A DNA stretch of 64,000 nt from Legionella massiliensis (GCF_000756815.1 NZ_CCVW01000001.1:558001-622000); one strand, 5' to 3'. Positions 17,070 through 27,184 are shown, numbered from the stretch's first letter. Notes: generated by a model from the sequence alone, not told the origin. Translations and numbers: made by a program.

Positions 17070-18428
17070 CTATATTACCTCTAAACACAGTTCCTCTTGT
17101 TTCTTAATCAAAGGAGAACAGGAAAAATCTACAATACCAGTTGCTAGACTATCTATATCTGTTTGCACTCTGAACATCGCAATATCAATTAGGCGATGCA
17201 AATAAATTTCCTCGTCATTAATATAACCAAGTACTCCCGCATTTAAAAAGTACGTTCCGGGGGTTAATGAGCAGCAAAATTGAAACTCTATTTTATAAGT
17301 AGAACCAGCTTTTACGTCAATAAAACTACTTTGGGATGCATTTGTAGATACTCCGCCTCCAAGTTCAAAGCCGGAAGTTGTTTTAATTAACATCCCAAAA
17401 CGAACATGTTTGACATCTCTAGTAAAGCGCACCTGATAACAATAACGGTACACTTTGCCGCGTAAAAGATTATTCACTTTCTTCCCAGACAAAGAGAATA
17501 ATGACGGTGAATCTATATATGCGCCTTGTGATTCATATTCGATATTACTGCTGGGTTTTAAGCTCGAGTCGAAAAATTCTTGTTGTGAATCTTGGGCTTC
17601 ATGTATGGCCACCTCCTCAGTCGGTACCTGATCCTTTTCCTTTACAGTCAAATCACTAATTTCCTTGAGAATAAGGTCTCGCTTATCCGCGGGAGCATAA
17701 AGTAATTTTTGATAATAGCCTACTACTTGTTTGGGAAAACCATCAATGATCATTTTACCCTGATCTATTAGTATTGCTCGGTCACATAGCTCGATAATTT
17801 GTGCACCAGAATGCGAAACAAACAAGATAGTTGCACCGCTAGCACGGATGGATTCAATCCGCGAAAAACACTTCCGTTGAAAACGCTCATCTCCGACCGA
17901 CAAGGCTTCATCTACGATCAAAATTTCTGGATCTACATTAATGGCTACTGCAAAGGCTAAGCGTACCATCATCCCACTAGAATAAGTTTTAACGGGTTGA
18001 TCGATAAACTCATTGATTTCAGCAAAAGCCACGATATCGTCAAAGCGCTTGCATGTTTCCTCTTTACTTAGGCCTAACACAGAAGCATTCATATAGACAT
18101 TTTCTCGCCCAGTGAATTCTGGGTTAAATCCAGAACCTAGCTCTAATAACGCTGCAATGCGTCCCTGAGTGACAATCTTGCCTGCTGTCGGGTTCAATGT
18201 ACCACAAATCATTTGTAACAGTGTAGATTTTCCACTGCCATTTCGCCCAATAATACCAACGGTCTCTCCTTTTTTTACTTCAAAAGAAACATCCTTTAAA
18301 GCCCAAAATTCATGTCCATATTGTTTTCGGCTTCGGGTGAGCATTTGGAGCAAGCGCTCTTGGGGCTTGCTATAAATACGATAGCACTTAGATAATTGCG
18401 CTACTTTGATTACAACCTCAAAAAACAT
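17070..18428 (-). CDS. wzt: Polysaccharide ABC exporter ATPase Wzt with C-terminal carbohydrate-binding domain (copy 1)
   Basis: A 452-residue protein. Residues 1-240 are an ABC ATPase of the polysaccharide-export type: Walker A GRNGSGKST, signature YSSGMMVRLAFA, Walker B ILIVDEALSVGD. Residues about 310-440 match the Wzt C-terminal beta-sandwich that in E. coli O9a and O8 binds the modified non-reducing end of the finished chain. The membrane partner is at 19586-20404, with an epimerase gene between. It is followed after 2 bases by the coiled-coil sulfotransferase, suggesting the sulfotransferase makes the mark this domain reads. Confidence 0.9.
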   Translation of the reverse strand: MFFEVVIKVAQLSKCYRIYSKPQERLLQMLTRSRKQYGHEFWALKDVSFEVKKGETVGIIGRNGSGKSTLLQMICGTLNPTAGKIVTQGRIAALLELGSGFNPEFTGRENVYMNASVLGLSKEETCKRFDDIVAFAEINEFIDQPVKTYSSGMMVRLAFAVAINVDPEILIVDEALSVGDERFQRKCFSRIESIRASGATILFVSHSGAQIIELCDRAILIDQGKMIIDGFPKQVVGYYQKLLYAPADKRDLILKEISDLTVKEKDQVPTEEVAIHEAQDSQQEFFDSSLKPSSNIEYESQGAYIDSPSLFSLSGKKVNNLLRGKVYRYCYQVRFTRDVKHVRFGMLIKTTSGFELGGGVSTNASQSSFIDVKAGSTYKIEFQFCCSLTPGTYFLNAGVLGYINDEEIYLHRLIDIAMFRVQTDIDSLATGIVDFSCSPLIKKQEELCLEVI

Positions 18429-18562
18429 TTACAAATTCCTCTCGCGGTTGAAGCCAGATAGGTCCCAACCATATAAAAAACAAAGGATCGTGAAAAGATA
18501 AGCGATCGCTTGGAATGGGGTGTTTCTTCTGTAATGACTTTGCTTGCATTGAGAGAGCTCCT

Positions 18563-19504
18563 TTAGTCGATTATCGCTTCTTTAATCCAACTCATTGTAC
18601 GACTGAGGCCTTCTGTAAAAGTTATTCTTGGCTTCCATTTTAGTTCTTGTATTGCACGCTCAATGGAAAGAATATTTACTGGTACATCAAATGTTCTTCC
18701 TGGAGTGTATTGACGTTCGATTTTGGTTCCCGTAACAACTTCAATTTCATGGAGCACTTCATCTAAGGTAATTCCATATCCTGATCCAATATTAAAAACA
18801 TGCTCTGTTCCAGTGTATGCGATGCATTGAAGCATAGCGCTTATTACGTCTGATATGTGTATATAGTCTCGAATAACAGAACCATCCCCCCATATTTCTA
18901 TTGGCTCTTTGCGCAGTGCTTTCCCCAAGAATACAGCTATAGCACCTTGTGCTGAACTAATGCGCTGCTTTTCTCCAAAGGGATTAGATAATCTCAATAC
19001 TATATAGTCGAGCCCATGTAACTGATGATATAGACTCAAATATTTTTCAATAGCAAGTTTCGTAATGCCATATGAGCAGATTGGATTTGTTGGATGATTT
19101 TCGTCAATAGGAAGATGTAATGGGGCACCATAAATAGTTCCTCCTGACGAGAGAAAAATAACTTTCTTAACTCCTGATCTGGCAGCTTGATTTAATAACC
19201 GGACAGTTGCCATGAGATTTGTTTCTATATCAAAAATGGGATCTAAGTTAGAGGATTTTGGCAGGACAGTTGAAGCTAAATGATAACAAATATCGCTATT
19301 CTTAATAGCATAGGCAATGTCTGAATCATTGGTAATATCACCCTCAATATATTGCAGCTGTGGATTAATATTGTCAAAGTATGTAGGTTTTGATCGGCTA
19401 AATACTTTGACCGAATGGCCTTCATCCACCAAGGCACTCACTAAATGAGAGCCTACAAAACCATTGCCCCCTAATACCAAGACATTCAGTTGAGATATTT
19501 TCAT
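18563..19504 (-). CDS. NAD-dependent nucleotide-sugar epimerase (GalE/WbpP-like)
   Basis: A 313-residue extended SDR. The N-terminal motif is VLGGNGFVGSHLVSAL, the catalytic Ser lies in LSSGGTIYGAP, and the Tyr/Lys pair in YGITKLAIEKYL. DYIHISDV and FNIGSGYGITLDEV are the usual late motifs. It sits between wzm and wzt of the first exporter. A UDP-hexose or UDP-HexNAc 4-epimerase is the best guess. GDP-4-keto-6-deoxymannose reductase is a less likely option that would pair with the dehydratase at 33385. Confidence 0.8.
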   Translation of the reverse strand: MKISQLNVLVLGGNGFVGSHLVSALVDEGHSVKVFSRSKPTYFDNINPQLQYIEGDITNDSDIAYAIKNSDICYHLASTVLPKSSNLDPIFDIETNLMATVRLLNQAARSGVKKVIFLSSGGTIYGAPLHLPIDENHPTNPICSYGITKLAIEKYLSLYHQLHGLDYIVLRLSNPFGEKQRISSAQGAIAVFLGKALRKEPIEIWGDGSVIRDYIHISDVISAMLQCIAYTGTEHVFNIGSGYGITLDEVLHEIEVVTGTKIERQYTPGRTFDVPVNILSIERAIQELKWKPRITFTEGLSRTMSWIKEAIID

Positions 19505-19585
19505 AAATTAAAATCGACTTAAAATCAGCACGTTAATCCTAAGTTATCCTTCATATAAAAACCAATAATAGGCGCATTTGCATTA

Positions 19586-20404
19586 TCAGAGAACATCGGC
19601 AAAGCCCTTGCGTGTTTTTTGAAACCAGGCAAATCCTAACGAAGCAAAAACGAATGAGAAAGCAAAATAGTTAAGATAAGGCACAAAGGCAGGTATATGT
19701 CCCCAATATAAAACGTCCCGGATTCCCTCAATAAAGGGTACTAATGGGTTCAGGTTTAAAAGAAACTGGTATTCTGCAGGTATTATTGAAATGGGGTAAA
19801 AAATAGGTGAAAGAAACATCATGACGGTAATTATTATTCCAATCATTTGTCCCATGTCTCTAAGGTAAACACCTAATGAAGCAAAAATCCACATTAATCC
19901 CATAATAATTAACGCGACGGGCAAGATAATCATGGGCAAAAAAATCAATGTGCCAAGTGGCATGCCAAAGAACAACATATAAAATAGCAGCCATACACTC
20001 AAATTCATGACTAACTGAAACAAGGCTGAACACAAAGAAACCCAAGGCAAGATCTCTAAAGGGAAGACCACCTTTTTAACGTAATTAGTATGAGAAATAA
20101 TTAATGAGGGCGCGCGCGAAATGCATTCGGAGAACAAATTAAAAACAATTAAACCTGCAAAAAGAATTAGAGCAAACTCCATTTTAGAGCCGCTACCGTT
20201 TCCCCAGCGTGCATTAAATATAATGCTAAAGACAAAGGTATAAACAGCCAGCATTAAAATGGGCTGAAAAAAAGACCAAAATAATCCGAGCACTGAGCCA
20301 CGGTAACGACTCTGTACATCACGTTTGGCTAGCGATAGGATTAATCCTCTATTGCGCCAGAGACTTTGAATCATCTCAATGGGGGTGGCGGCAAAGTCTT
20401 TCAT
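19586..20404 (-). CDS. wzm: Polysaccharide ABC exporter permease Wzm (copy 1)
   Basis: A 272-residue ABC-2 type permease with about six hydrophobic segments and an N-terminal amphipathic stretch before RDVQSRYRGSVLGLFWSFFQ, the classic Wzm/KpsM signature. The C-terminal half includes MFLSPIFYPISIIPAEYQ and NPLVPFIEGIRDVLYWG. With the Wzt ATPase at 17070-18428 it would export a complete lipid-linked polysaccharide across the inner membrane. A second, distinct pair lies at 29838-31861. Confidence 0.92.
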   Translation of the reverse strand: MKDFAATPIEMIQSLWRNRGLILSLAKRDVQSRYRGSVLGLFWSFFQPILMLAVYTFVFSIIFNARWGNGSGSKMEFALILFAGLIVFNLFSECISRAPSLIISHTNYVKKVVFPLEILPWVSLCSALFQLVMNLSVWLLFYMLFFGMPLGTLIFLPMIILPVALIIMGLMWIFASLGVYLRDMGQMIGIIITVMMFLSPIFYPISIIPAEYQFLLNLNPLVPFIEGIRDVLYWGHIPAFVPYLNYFAFSFVFASLGFAWFQKTRKGFADVL

Positions 20405-20424
20405 CGTATTTCCGTTGTTAAGCG

Positions 20425-21318
20425 TTATAAGTAGTTTAATTCAATCAATTGACCAAGCATCCTATCAATGTAAACTCTCCAGTCAGGTAAAACAATCTGG
20501 AGATTAGAGGCTAGAGTCTGATTATTTAGCACAGAGTTTTTAGGCCGAGCTGCTGGGAGCGGATAGGCTTCTGTCAGTATAGGATTAATTTTGGAAGGAT
20601 CAATTTTTAACTCAATATTGGACGCTAGCGCTTTTTCAATCACATAACGGGCTAAATCATACCATGTTGTTACACCACTTGCGGTTAAATGATAAATACC
20701 TGGTTGTAAGCGATCTTGACGGGCTGCCATGATTGCTAAGCAGGAGATATCACTAATAAGCTCAGCAGAAGTTGGTGCGCCATGCTGATCACTTACAATG
20801 GAGAGGGTCTCTCTTTGTTTAGCTAAGTCTAAAATCGTTTTAATAAAGTTATGCCCACGGGCGGAATACACCCAACTTGTTCTAAAAATATATCCTAAAC
20901 AGCCACTCTCTAGTATGGCTTGCTCCCCGGCTAATTTGGATTCACCGTAAATGTTTAATGGGTTTGTATGATCCGTTTCGACATAAGCTCCCAGCTTGTT
21001 TCCATCAAAAACATAGTCAGTAGAATAGTGAATTAAAGGCAAGCCATTTCGCTTGGCATATTGGGCAAGTGCTCCAACTAGCTCAGCGTTAACTTTGTAA
21101 GCTGTAATTTTATCTGTTTCAGCCTTATCAACAGCAGTATAAGCTGCGGCATTGACAATAAGGTCAGGTTTTATTTGCCCAAGTATCTGGTGCAAGGCAT
21201 TAAGATCGGTTAAATCAAGTTCAGCACGTCCTAGGGCGCTAAGTTGGCCTAGGGGTAGTAGGCTACGTGTTAGTTCCCGCCCAACCTGGCCATCTTTCCC
21301 TAATAATAAAATATTCAT
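20425..21318 (-). CDS. rfbD: dTDP-4-dehydrorhamnose reductase
   Basis: About 297 residues, normal for RfbD/RmlD, which makes dTDP-L-rhamnose in the last step of the pathway. The N-terminus is MNILLLGKDGQVGREL; YSTDYVFDG and YGESKLAGE carry the catalytic Thr/Tyr/Lys. ATG 21318 is chosen because GGAG lies 9 bases upstream and the Rossmann strand starts there; an upstream in-frame start at 21354 would add 12 residues. It is separated from rfbC and rfbA by the second RgpF gene. Confidence 0.93.
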   Translation of the reverse strand: MNILLLGKDGQVGRELTRSLLPLGQLSALGRAELDLTDLNALHQILGQIKPDLIVNAAAYTAVDKAETDKITAYKVNAELVGALAQYAKRNGLPLIHYSTDYVFDGNKLGAYVETDHTNPLNIYGESKLAGEQAILESGCLGYIFRTSWVYSARGHNFIKTILDLAKQRETLSIVSDQHGAPTSAELISDISCLAIMAARQDRLQPGIYHLTASGVTTWYDLARYVIEKALASNIELKIDPSKINPILTEAYPLPAARPKNSVLNNQTLASNLQIVLPDWRVYIDRMLGQLIELNYL

Positions 21319-21394
21319 GCTGTGTAGCTCCGTATTTTTTGATCTTCTAATCAATGGTCAATTTCTGAATTGCTGATTTTTGCCGTATAAATTT

Positions 21395-23293
21395 CTAGCG
21401 AATAAGTTCTTTTAAGCGTTTTACTCGCTTATGCCTTCCACGGTTTAAAATCCGGTTAGTAATTAATTTAAACAAGATTTTTGCCTGATTTTTTATCCCG
21501 TGATTTATGTAAAACTGCCTTGCTGTTTCAGCTATACGATCATCAAAATAATGAGAGTCTGATTGAATAGCTAAATTGAAAGAGCGAACATAGTGATACA
21601 AATTCATAAATTCAATAGCTGAGAATTTATCGGACATGAGTATTGCAGGATAATATCCCGCTTCCTGTGCTACATAGGGATAAACTCGCTCAATTGCATG
21701 AAGTAAGGTCCCATCAGAATTAACCGGCTCGATTGGAAAATCTTTGTATTGCCAATTCTCCTCGAATAAGCGCTTCAACGCCTTGGGGCGAAACCAAAAC
21801 ACTGACCCGAAGGGTGCCAAAGGTGGTTTAAATTCATTAATTGGTACTGTTAATCCTAGTTTTCTATAGATTGCGCTCGTCAGTGTAAAATTTGTTGTCC
21901 ATTCAAAACCTAAGATAGGAAAGAAATTGGCATGGTTTGGTCCTGGTGGCGACAAAATACCCAAACGTGGATTTTTCTCGAAGGTTTCTAACACGTTATA
22001 GACCAGCGTTTGATTTGATAAGGTATTTTCAAAACATTTGTAACTGAATGAGGCGCCTACGGAACTAGGCTTCAAATGTGTAGTTTTTTTATCATGAGCG
22101 AAACAGACTAGATCGTAATCTAAAATGATATCTTTAAGTCCTACTAATAAAGCAGCAACATCTCGTCCACGGTTTTCAACCAAGTGGATTTCAAATTGAT
22201 GGGTCCCTATAGCAGTTAGAATTTCATGGATTTTAGCCTTTTTCTTTTCAGAATCTGTAGTTATATACAGATGACTAAACTCCGGCATCGCCTTTGTCCA
22301 GTTCAAAGACTCTTGAATTAAATCTTCAAAATAAATATGGAAAATTAGGGCGATTTTCTTGTTTTTATATAGCGTTTTGATTTTTTCAGCGTCGCAGTGT
22401 TGGGTAGATAAGTTATATAGCAAGTTCATATTTTTTGCTAAATCATATTGATGAGATGTTCGTAAGATTGGATTCCAAATCAAATCTACATCATAATCAG
22501 CATGATTTTGTAAGTAGTGATAAAGCGCTGTAAGTTGCTCTCCAGATGTACTATGGAGCGTATCGTTTATTTCGTGGGAAAAGCTATTTCTTTTGAACAC
22601 CGGGCAACGATAGTCGGCAACAAGTTTTTTGGGGCATATTAGCAAGGGATTATTATTAAAATCACGAAGCTCCTGCATTTCAACAGAGGTAGACCATTGA
22701 TAACCTAAATCACTAAAATGTTTTGTAAAAATCGTTTCATGAAAACCAATGGCTTCTGCATAGCTATTAACTTCTTTCATTTCATCCCAGTATTGATGAA
22801 ATGCCTTAGCTGAAAACAAACTCTTACGAACCGCAATAAAATAGGATTGAATATGGTCTGGGATATGGCCGTACTTAATAGTGCCGAAGGGATCTGAATC
22901 TTGTTTAAAATAAGAGGTTATTCCCCAAAAGTCCAAATCTTGCGTATCCATTTTTTCAAAAGACTCGGAAAAGGGATAAACTGGCCCCATCATTGTATTG
23001 TTAAACAGAATGACCTCATCATAGTCATTTAATTTGTTCCAACCGATGTGAGAAAGGGCATGCTTATAAGCCCAAACATCAAATCCTTGATTTTCGCGCT
23101 CAATAACGGTACCAAAAAACTCAAGTTTTTGACGTTCCTTAGGCTCAAGTTTGCCATTAACTACAATCAGGGTATCACTAAAGTTTTTTGTAAGATCTGC
23201 TAATAAATAGGTAACATACTGATCAACAATGCCAAATTCATCGAAGAAACATAGAATCCCCAAACGCTTTGTAGTGTCTGCATTGAGTAACAT
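21395..23293 (-). CDS. Rhamnan synthesis protein F (RgpF) family protein, second copy
   Basis: About 632 residues with the same layout as the protein at 9650-11470: KRLGILCFFDEFGIVDQYV, RENQGFDVWAYKHAL, a second half with VENRGRDVAAL and CFAHDKKTTHL, then LAPFGSVFWFRPKALKRL. ATG 23293 is preferred over a TTG at 23314. It is embedded between rfbC and rfbD, which ties it directly to L-rhamnose incorporation. Divergence from the other copy suggests different linkages rather than a recent duplication. Confidence 0.85.
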   Translation of the reverse strand: MLLNADTTKRLGILCFFDEFGIVDQYVTYLLADLTKNFSDTLIVVNGKLEPKERQKLEFFGTVIERENQGFDVWAYKHALSHIGWNKLNDYDEVILFNNTMMGPVYPFSESFEKMDTQDLDFWGITSYFKQDSDPFGTIKYGHIPDHIQSYFIAVRKSLFSAKAFHQYWDEMKEVNSYAEAIGFHETIFTKHFSDLGYQWSTSVEMQELRDFNNNPLLICPKKLVADYRCPVFKRNSFSHEINDTLHSTSGEQLTALYHYLQNHADYDVDLIWNPILRTSHQYDLAKNMNLLYNLSTQHCDAEKIKTLYKNKKIALIFHIYFEDLIQESLNWTKAMPEFSHLYITTDSEKKKAKIHEILTAIGTHQFEIHLVENRGRDVAALLVGLKDIILDYDLVCFAHDKKTTHLKPSSVGASFSYKCFENTLSNQTLVYNVLETFEKNPRLGILSPPGPNHANFFPILGFEWTTNFTLTSAIYRKLGLTVPINEFKPPLAPFGSVFWFRPKALKRLFEENWQYKDFPIEPVNSDGTLLHAIERVYPYVAQEAGYYPAILMSDKFSAIEFMNLYHYVRSFNLAIQSDSHYFDDRIAETARQFYINHGIKNQAKILFKLITNRILNRGRHKRVKRLKELIR

Positions 23294-23489
23294 ATACCTT
23301 TCACCTAAACCCAAAAAACTTCATTTAGTCAACGTAATCCCTGAATAAAACTGCTTAGTTATAACACAACCTTTTGTACTACCTAATAGCATCTGCTTAT
23401 CTCGTCTTTGCGGGCAGGCCTTGTTGTGTGAATCTTGTTCTAATCAATCCGTTGCCTGGAGGCAGTGAAGCGGAATCCAGGCTACATTC

Positions 23490-24035
23490 CTATGCAAATA
23501 CAGCAGCATTTTGGAGGCTTACACCTTGCTGATCTTTTACTGATAACAGAGGCGTTCCCTCTAGCGGCCATTTAATACCTAATTCGCTATCATTCCAGAT
23601 AAGGCATCGTTCATGTTCTGGAGCCCAATAGTCGGTTGTTTTATAGATAAGCTCAGCTGATTCTGATAAGACCATAAAGCCATGGGCAAAACCTTCAGGA
23701 ACCCAGAGTTGTTTATAGTTTTCTGCGGTTAATATTTCACTCACCCATTGCCCGAAAGTTGGGGAATTCTGGCGCAGATCCACTGCAACATCAAAAATCG
23801 CTCCAGATATAACGCGGACTAGCTTTCCCTGGGCTTGATTAATTTGATAATGCAAGCCTCGAACGACATTTTTGGTGGATCGTGAATGATTATCTTGTAC
23901 AAATCGAATAGAAGGGTCGATAGCGTCGTTAAATCGTTGTTGATTAAAACTTTCTAAAAAAAAGCCGCGTTCATCACCAAATACCGTGGGTTCCAAAACA
24001 AGAACCTCAGGTATTGCCAGAGAACTAATTTTCAT
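23490..24035 (-). CDS. rfbC: dTDP-4-dehydrorhamnose 3,5-epimerase
   Basis: A 181-residue cupin-type epimerase of standard length (RfbC/RmlC). The motif [20 protein letters not shown] includes the catalytic His region, and the active-site Tyr is in [15 protein letters not shown]. It overlaps rfbA by 4 bases, so it is translationally coupled to it. Third step of dTDP-L-rhamnose synthesis. Confidence 0.95.
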   Translation of the reverse strand: MKISSLAIPEVLVLEPTVFGDERGFFLESFNQQRFNDAIDPSIRFVQDNHSRSTKNVVRGLHYQINQAQGKLVRVISGAIFDVAVDLRQNSPTFGQWVSEILTAENYKQLWVPEGFAHGFMVLSESAELIYKTTDYWAPEHERCLIWNDSELGIKWPLEGTPLLSVKDQQGVSLQNAAVFA

Positions 24036-24913
24036 ACAACTTCCTCCATCAATACACTCATCAAATATTTACCATATTCATTTTTTAGCAATGAATTAGC
24101 TAACTTTTCTAGCTGATCGCGATCAATCCACTGCTGCCTATAGGCAATTTCTTCAAGACAAGCAATCTTTAAGCCTTGTCGATTTTGCAAGGTGCTTACA
24201 AACATACTCGCTTCTAACAAAGAATGGTGAGTTCCTGTATCAAGCCAGGTATGACCTCTGCCCATAAGCGTTACATTCAGTAGTCCCTGCTCAAGATAGA
24301 GGCGATTTAGATCAGTAATTTCGAGCTCCCCTCGCGCAGAAGGTTTCAAATCATGGGCTAAATGAGCCACATTTTGATCATAAAAATAAAGTCCAGTAAC
24401 GGCATAGTTTGATTTTGGTTGTTGGGGTTTTTCCTCTAGAGAAAGTACCTTCCAATTTGAATCAAATTCCACAACACCGTAACGCTCAGGATCATGTACG
24501 TGATAAGCGAAAACAGTGGCTCCACTATTCCGCTCCATAGCATTGGCACATAAATGATGAAGGTCGTGGCCATAAAAAATATTATCGCCCAATATCAGTA
24601 CAGAGGGGCTGTCCCCTATAAAAGACTCACCTAAAATAAAGGCTTGGGGCAATCCTGCTGGGGAGGGTTGCACCACGTATTCAAGATTTATCCCCCATTG
24701 CTCTCCTGTCCCTAAAAGTTGTTGAAACAAGGGCATATCTCTTGGTGTTGATATAATTAGAATGTCCCTAATTCCAGCAAGCATTAAAGTACTTAATGGA
24801 TAATAAATCATTGGTTTATCATAAATAGGTAGAAGCTGTTTAGAAATTACAGTTGTAGCTGGATATAAGCGTGTGCCCATCCCACCAGCTAAAATAATTC
24901 CTTTGTACTGCAT
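24032..24913 (-). CDS. rfbA: Glucose-1-phosphate thymidylyltransferase
   Basis: About 293 residues, standard for RfbA/RmlA, which makes dTDP-glucose. The N-terminal signature is [20 protein letters not shown], followed by [32 protein letters not shown] holds metal-binding residues. ATG 24913 is chosen: GGAG lies 8 bases upstream and the family normally starts a few residues before the signature. A start at 24940 would add 9 residues. It is followed by rfbC with a 4-base overlap. Confidence 0.95.
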   Translation of the reverse strand: MQYKGIILAGGMGTRLYPATTVISKQLLPIYDKPMIYYPLSTLMLAGIRDILIISTPRDMPLFQQLLGTGEQWGINLEYVVQPSPAGLPQAFILGESFIGDSPSVLILGDNIFYGHDLHHLCANAMERNSGATVFAYHVHDPERYGVVEFDSNWKVLSLEEKPQQPKSNYAVTGLYFYDQNVAHLAHDLKPSARGELEITDLNRLYLEQGLLNVTLMGRGHTWLDTGTHHSLLEASMFVSTLQNRQGLKIACLEEIAYRQQWIDRDQLEKLANSLLKNEYGKYLMSVLMEEVV

Positions 24914-25036
24914 ACTAAATACTCCGTGTGAATTAATCATGCTAACTATAGATTTATATAAACAACAAATCTTGTAGGATAATTGGCAATTTAAGCAATA
25001 AGATCTTCTTATTCAATAACAAATTTCTAAACATAT

Positions 25037-26035
25037 TCAACAAGAGGACAAATACCATTGAATTGTTTTTAAAATCCCTGACTCAAAAGTTTCACTAGGT
25101 TTCCAATCGAGTTCAAGAGCTATTTTACTCGCATCAATTGCATAACGTTGATCATGACCTGCTCTATCAGGAACAAAACAAATTTGTGATGAGTATGAAC
25201 CACCATCTTTGCGAGGCGCTAGTTCATCCAAAATTCTGCAAATCATATTGACTACATCAATGTTCGGTTTTTCATTCCAGCCACCAATATTGTAAACCTC
25301 CCCTAAACGACCCTGTGCTAAAACGGTTCTAATAGCCGTGCAATGATCACTAACGTACAGCCAATCGCGAACTTGTTGTCCATCTCCGTAAATTGGCAAA
25401 GGTTTACCCAACAACGCATTTTGTATACACAAAGGTATTAGCTTTTCGGGGTGTTGGTGTGGGCCGTAGTTATTTGAGCAATTTGTCGTTAATACTGGCA
25501 AACCATAGGTGTGGTAATAGGCACGAACTAAATGGTCTGATGCTGCCTTACTCGCAGAATAAGGGCTATTGGGTTCATAGCGGTTCATTTCCGTAAACGC
25601 AGGGGCATCCGGTGAAAGTGAGCCATAAACCTCATCTGTTGAGACATGCAGAAAACGAAAAGCATCCTTTGCTGGTCCGCTTAGTTGATTCCAATAGTTA
25701 CGAGCTGCATCCAGTAGGCGAAAAGTTCCAACAATGTTTGTTTGAATAAATTCTTCTGGACCTTGAATAGAACGGTCAACATGACTTTCAGCTGCAAAAT
25801 GAACAAGGGCTCGAACTTGATATTTTCTGAGTAATTGGGAGACTTGCTCGGAATCATTAATGTCAGCGTTTACAAAAATATGCCGGGAGTCGGTACTAAG
25901 GCTAGCTAAATTTGTTAAGTTGCCTGCATAAGTCAGCTTATCCAAATTAATTAGGGGTTCATCGTTTGTTTTGAACCAGTCTAATACAAAATTGCTTCCA
26001 ATAAATCCTGCGCCACCTGTTACAAGAACTGTCAT
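25037..26035 (-). CDS. rfbB: dTDP-glucose 4,6-dehydratase
   Basis: About 332 residues, normal for RfbB/RmlB. Visible are the NAD motif TGGAGFIGSNFV, the catalytic STDEVYG (Thr-Asp-Glu) and YSASKAASDHLV (Tyr/Lys). The start at ATG 26035 places AGGA 5 bases upstream; an in-frame start at 26059 is less typical. It makes dTDP-4-keto-6-deoxyglucose, the substrate of RfbC. It is the first gene of the rhamnose subcluster and follows a non-coding repeat. Confidence 0.95.
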   Translation of the reverse strand: MTVLVTGGAGFIGSNFVLDWFKTNDEPLINLDKLTYAGNLTNLASLSTDSRHIFVNADINDSEQVSQLLRKYQVRALVHFAAESHVDRSIQGPEEFIQTNIVGTFRLLDAARNYWNQLSGPAKDAFRFLHVSTDEVYGSLSPDAPAFTEMNRYEPNSPYSASKAASDHLVRAYYHTYGLPVLTTNCSNNYGPHQHPEKLIPLCIQNALLGKPLPIYGDGQQVRDWLYVSDHCTAIRTVLAQGRLGEVYNIGGWNEKPNIDVVNMICRILDELAPRKDGGSYSSQICFVPDRAGHDQRYAIDASKIALELDWKPSETFESGILKTIQWYLSSC

Positions 26036-26070
26036 ATCTATCCTAATGTAAGCGTTCACGCCCTATTCAC

Positions 26071-26149
26071 AGAATAGTCTGTATTTAGCGCAACCTGCAC
26101 TCAAATCCAAACTTTCACCAAGATTCAAACTTTCACCCTGAACGGATAC
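26071..26149. repeat. Dispersed two-block repeat, copy B
   Basis: Counterpart of the repeat at 12699-12843. It carries both conserved blocks (AGAATAGTCTGTATTTAGCG at the start, CCCTGAACGGATAC at the end) but lacks the 70-base middle of copy A. It lies just upstream of rfbB, between it and the glycosyltransferase at 26251, so it may affect transcription between the two halves of the locus. Confidence 0.7.
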
Positions 26150-26250
26150 ATCCTAATAGGGGGGGCTGTCTTAGCACAATGCCGGTGATGTTACTAAACA
26201 CATTATAAATAGTCAAACAGCAGCATTGGTGCGTCCTAATGGCATCAGAG

Positions 26251-27165
26251 TCATTTAGAAAAAGAGGTTAAAATCTTTTTCTTTAAAGGGGTTATATATT
26301 TTCCTTTTATTGGATCCATGCCTAATTTCATAATCATTTTTATGAAGCCAAATGATAGTTTTTTATTCCAATGTATCGAAGCGGATACGGATGTAATTAA
26401 AAGCGAAGATAAGTACCAAATGGGGTGCTTTTCTCTAACTATTTTGCTTTCAGTAACAGCATGCGCGTAATTAATTAGCCAAACAGGAGGTACCTGACCA
26501 AACTTTGTTTTAAACATTCCATTTATTTCAGCATGCACTTTGGTTCTTGAGCCCAGTGTTTTATTGTCCGCATATAATCTCGATCCTGCTAGTTTCTTTT
26601 CTAGGTAGGCAAACTTAACCCCTGCCTTGCCGAGCCTGAGCCAATACTCATAATCCATGCAGTAATTAAGTGAAGTATCAAGCAAGCCATATTTTTCTAC
26701 TACTCTACGCCTGAAAAAAAGCGCGGGCTGGCAGATAATGCAAACAGATTTTAAGCGCTCAAGACTCCAAGGTTCTGTGGGGTAAGTTTCAAAGGCATGA
26801 TCATCCAGATCAATATGATCCGCCATACCATAAACCACATCAATGTCAGGGTTTTCTGCAAAGAAATTAAGAACAGAGGCTATGGCTTCTGGATAGTAGA
26901 TATCATCAGAATTTAACCAGCCGATAATCTCGCCACTTGTTGCAGCAATTCCTTTATTGACAGCATCGGTCTGCCCCTTATCTTTTTCTGAAACCCAGCT
27001 ATGTAAGGAGCTAGCGTTTTTTAGAATTTCAACAGTATTATCGGTGCTGCCTCCATCGAAAACAACATGCTCAATTTCTCCCCCAGCTTGGTTGGCTACG
27101 CTTAAAATGGTGCGTTCAATAAATTGGCCTTGATTATAAGACGGAGTAATAATGCTGATTTTCAT
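26251..27165 (-). CDS. Family 2 glycosyltransferase
   Basis: A 304-residue GT-A enzyme. The N-terminus is MKISIITPSYNQGQFIERTI, with the acidic VVFDGGSTDNTVEIL and the metal-binding WLNSDDIYYPEA. A C-terminal basic region may contact the membrane. It resembles WcaA/WbbD-like transferases building O-antigen repeat units in the cytoplasm. It lies 19 bases downstream of the family 4 glycosyltransferase gene on the same strand. Sugar specificity is unknown. Confidence 0.88.
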   Translation of the reverse strand: MKISIITPSYNQGQFIERTILSVANQAGGEIEHVVFDGGSTDNTVEILKNASSLHSWVSEKDKGQTDAVNKGIAATSGEIIGWLNSDDIYYPEAIASVLNFFAENPDIDVVYGMADHIDLDDHAFETYPTEPWSLERLKSVCIICQPALFFRRRVVEKYGLLDTSLNYCMDYEYWLRLGKAGVKFAYLEKKLAGSRLYADNKTLGSRTKVHAEINGMFKTKFGQVPPVWLINYAHAVTESKIVREKHPIWYLSSLLITSVSASIHWNKKLSFGFIKMIMKLGMDPIKGKYITPLKKKILTSFSK

Positions 27166-27184
27166 CTTGGCTGAAACCTCTAAC

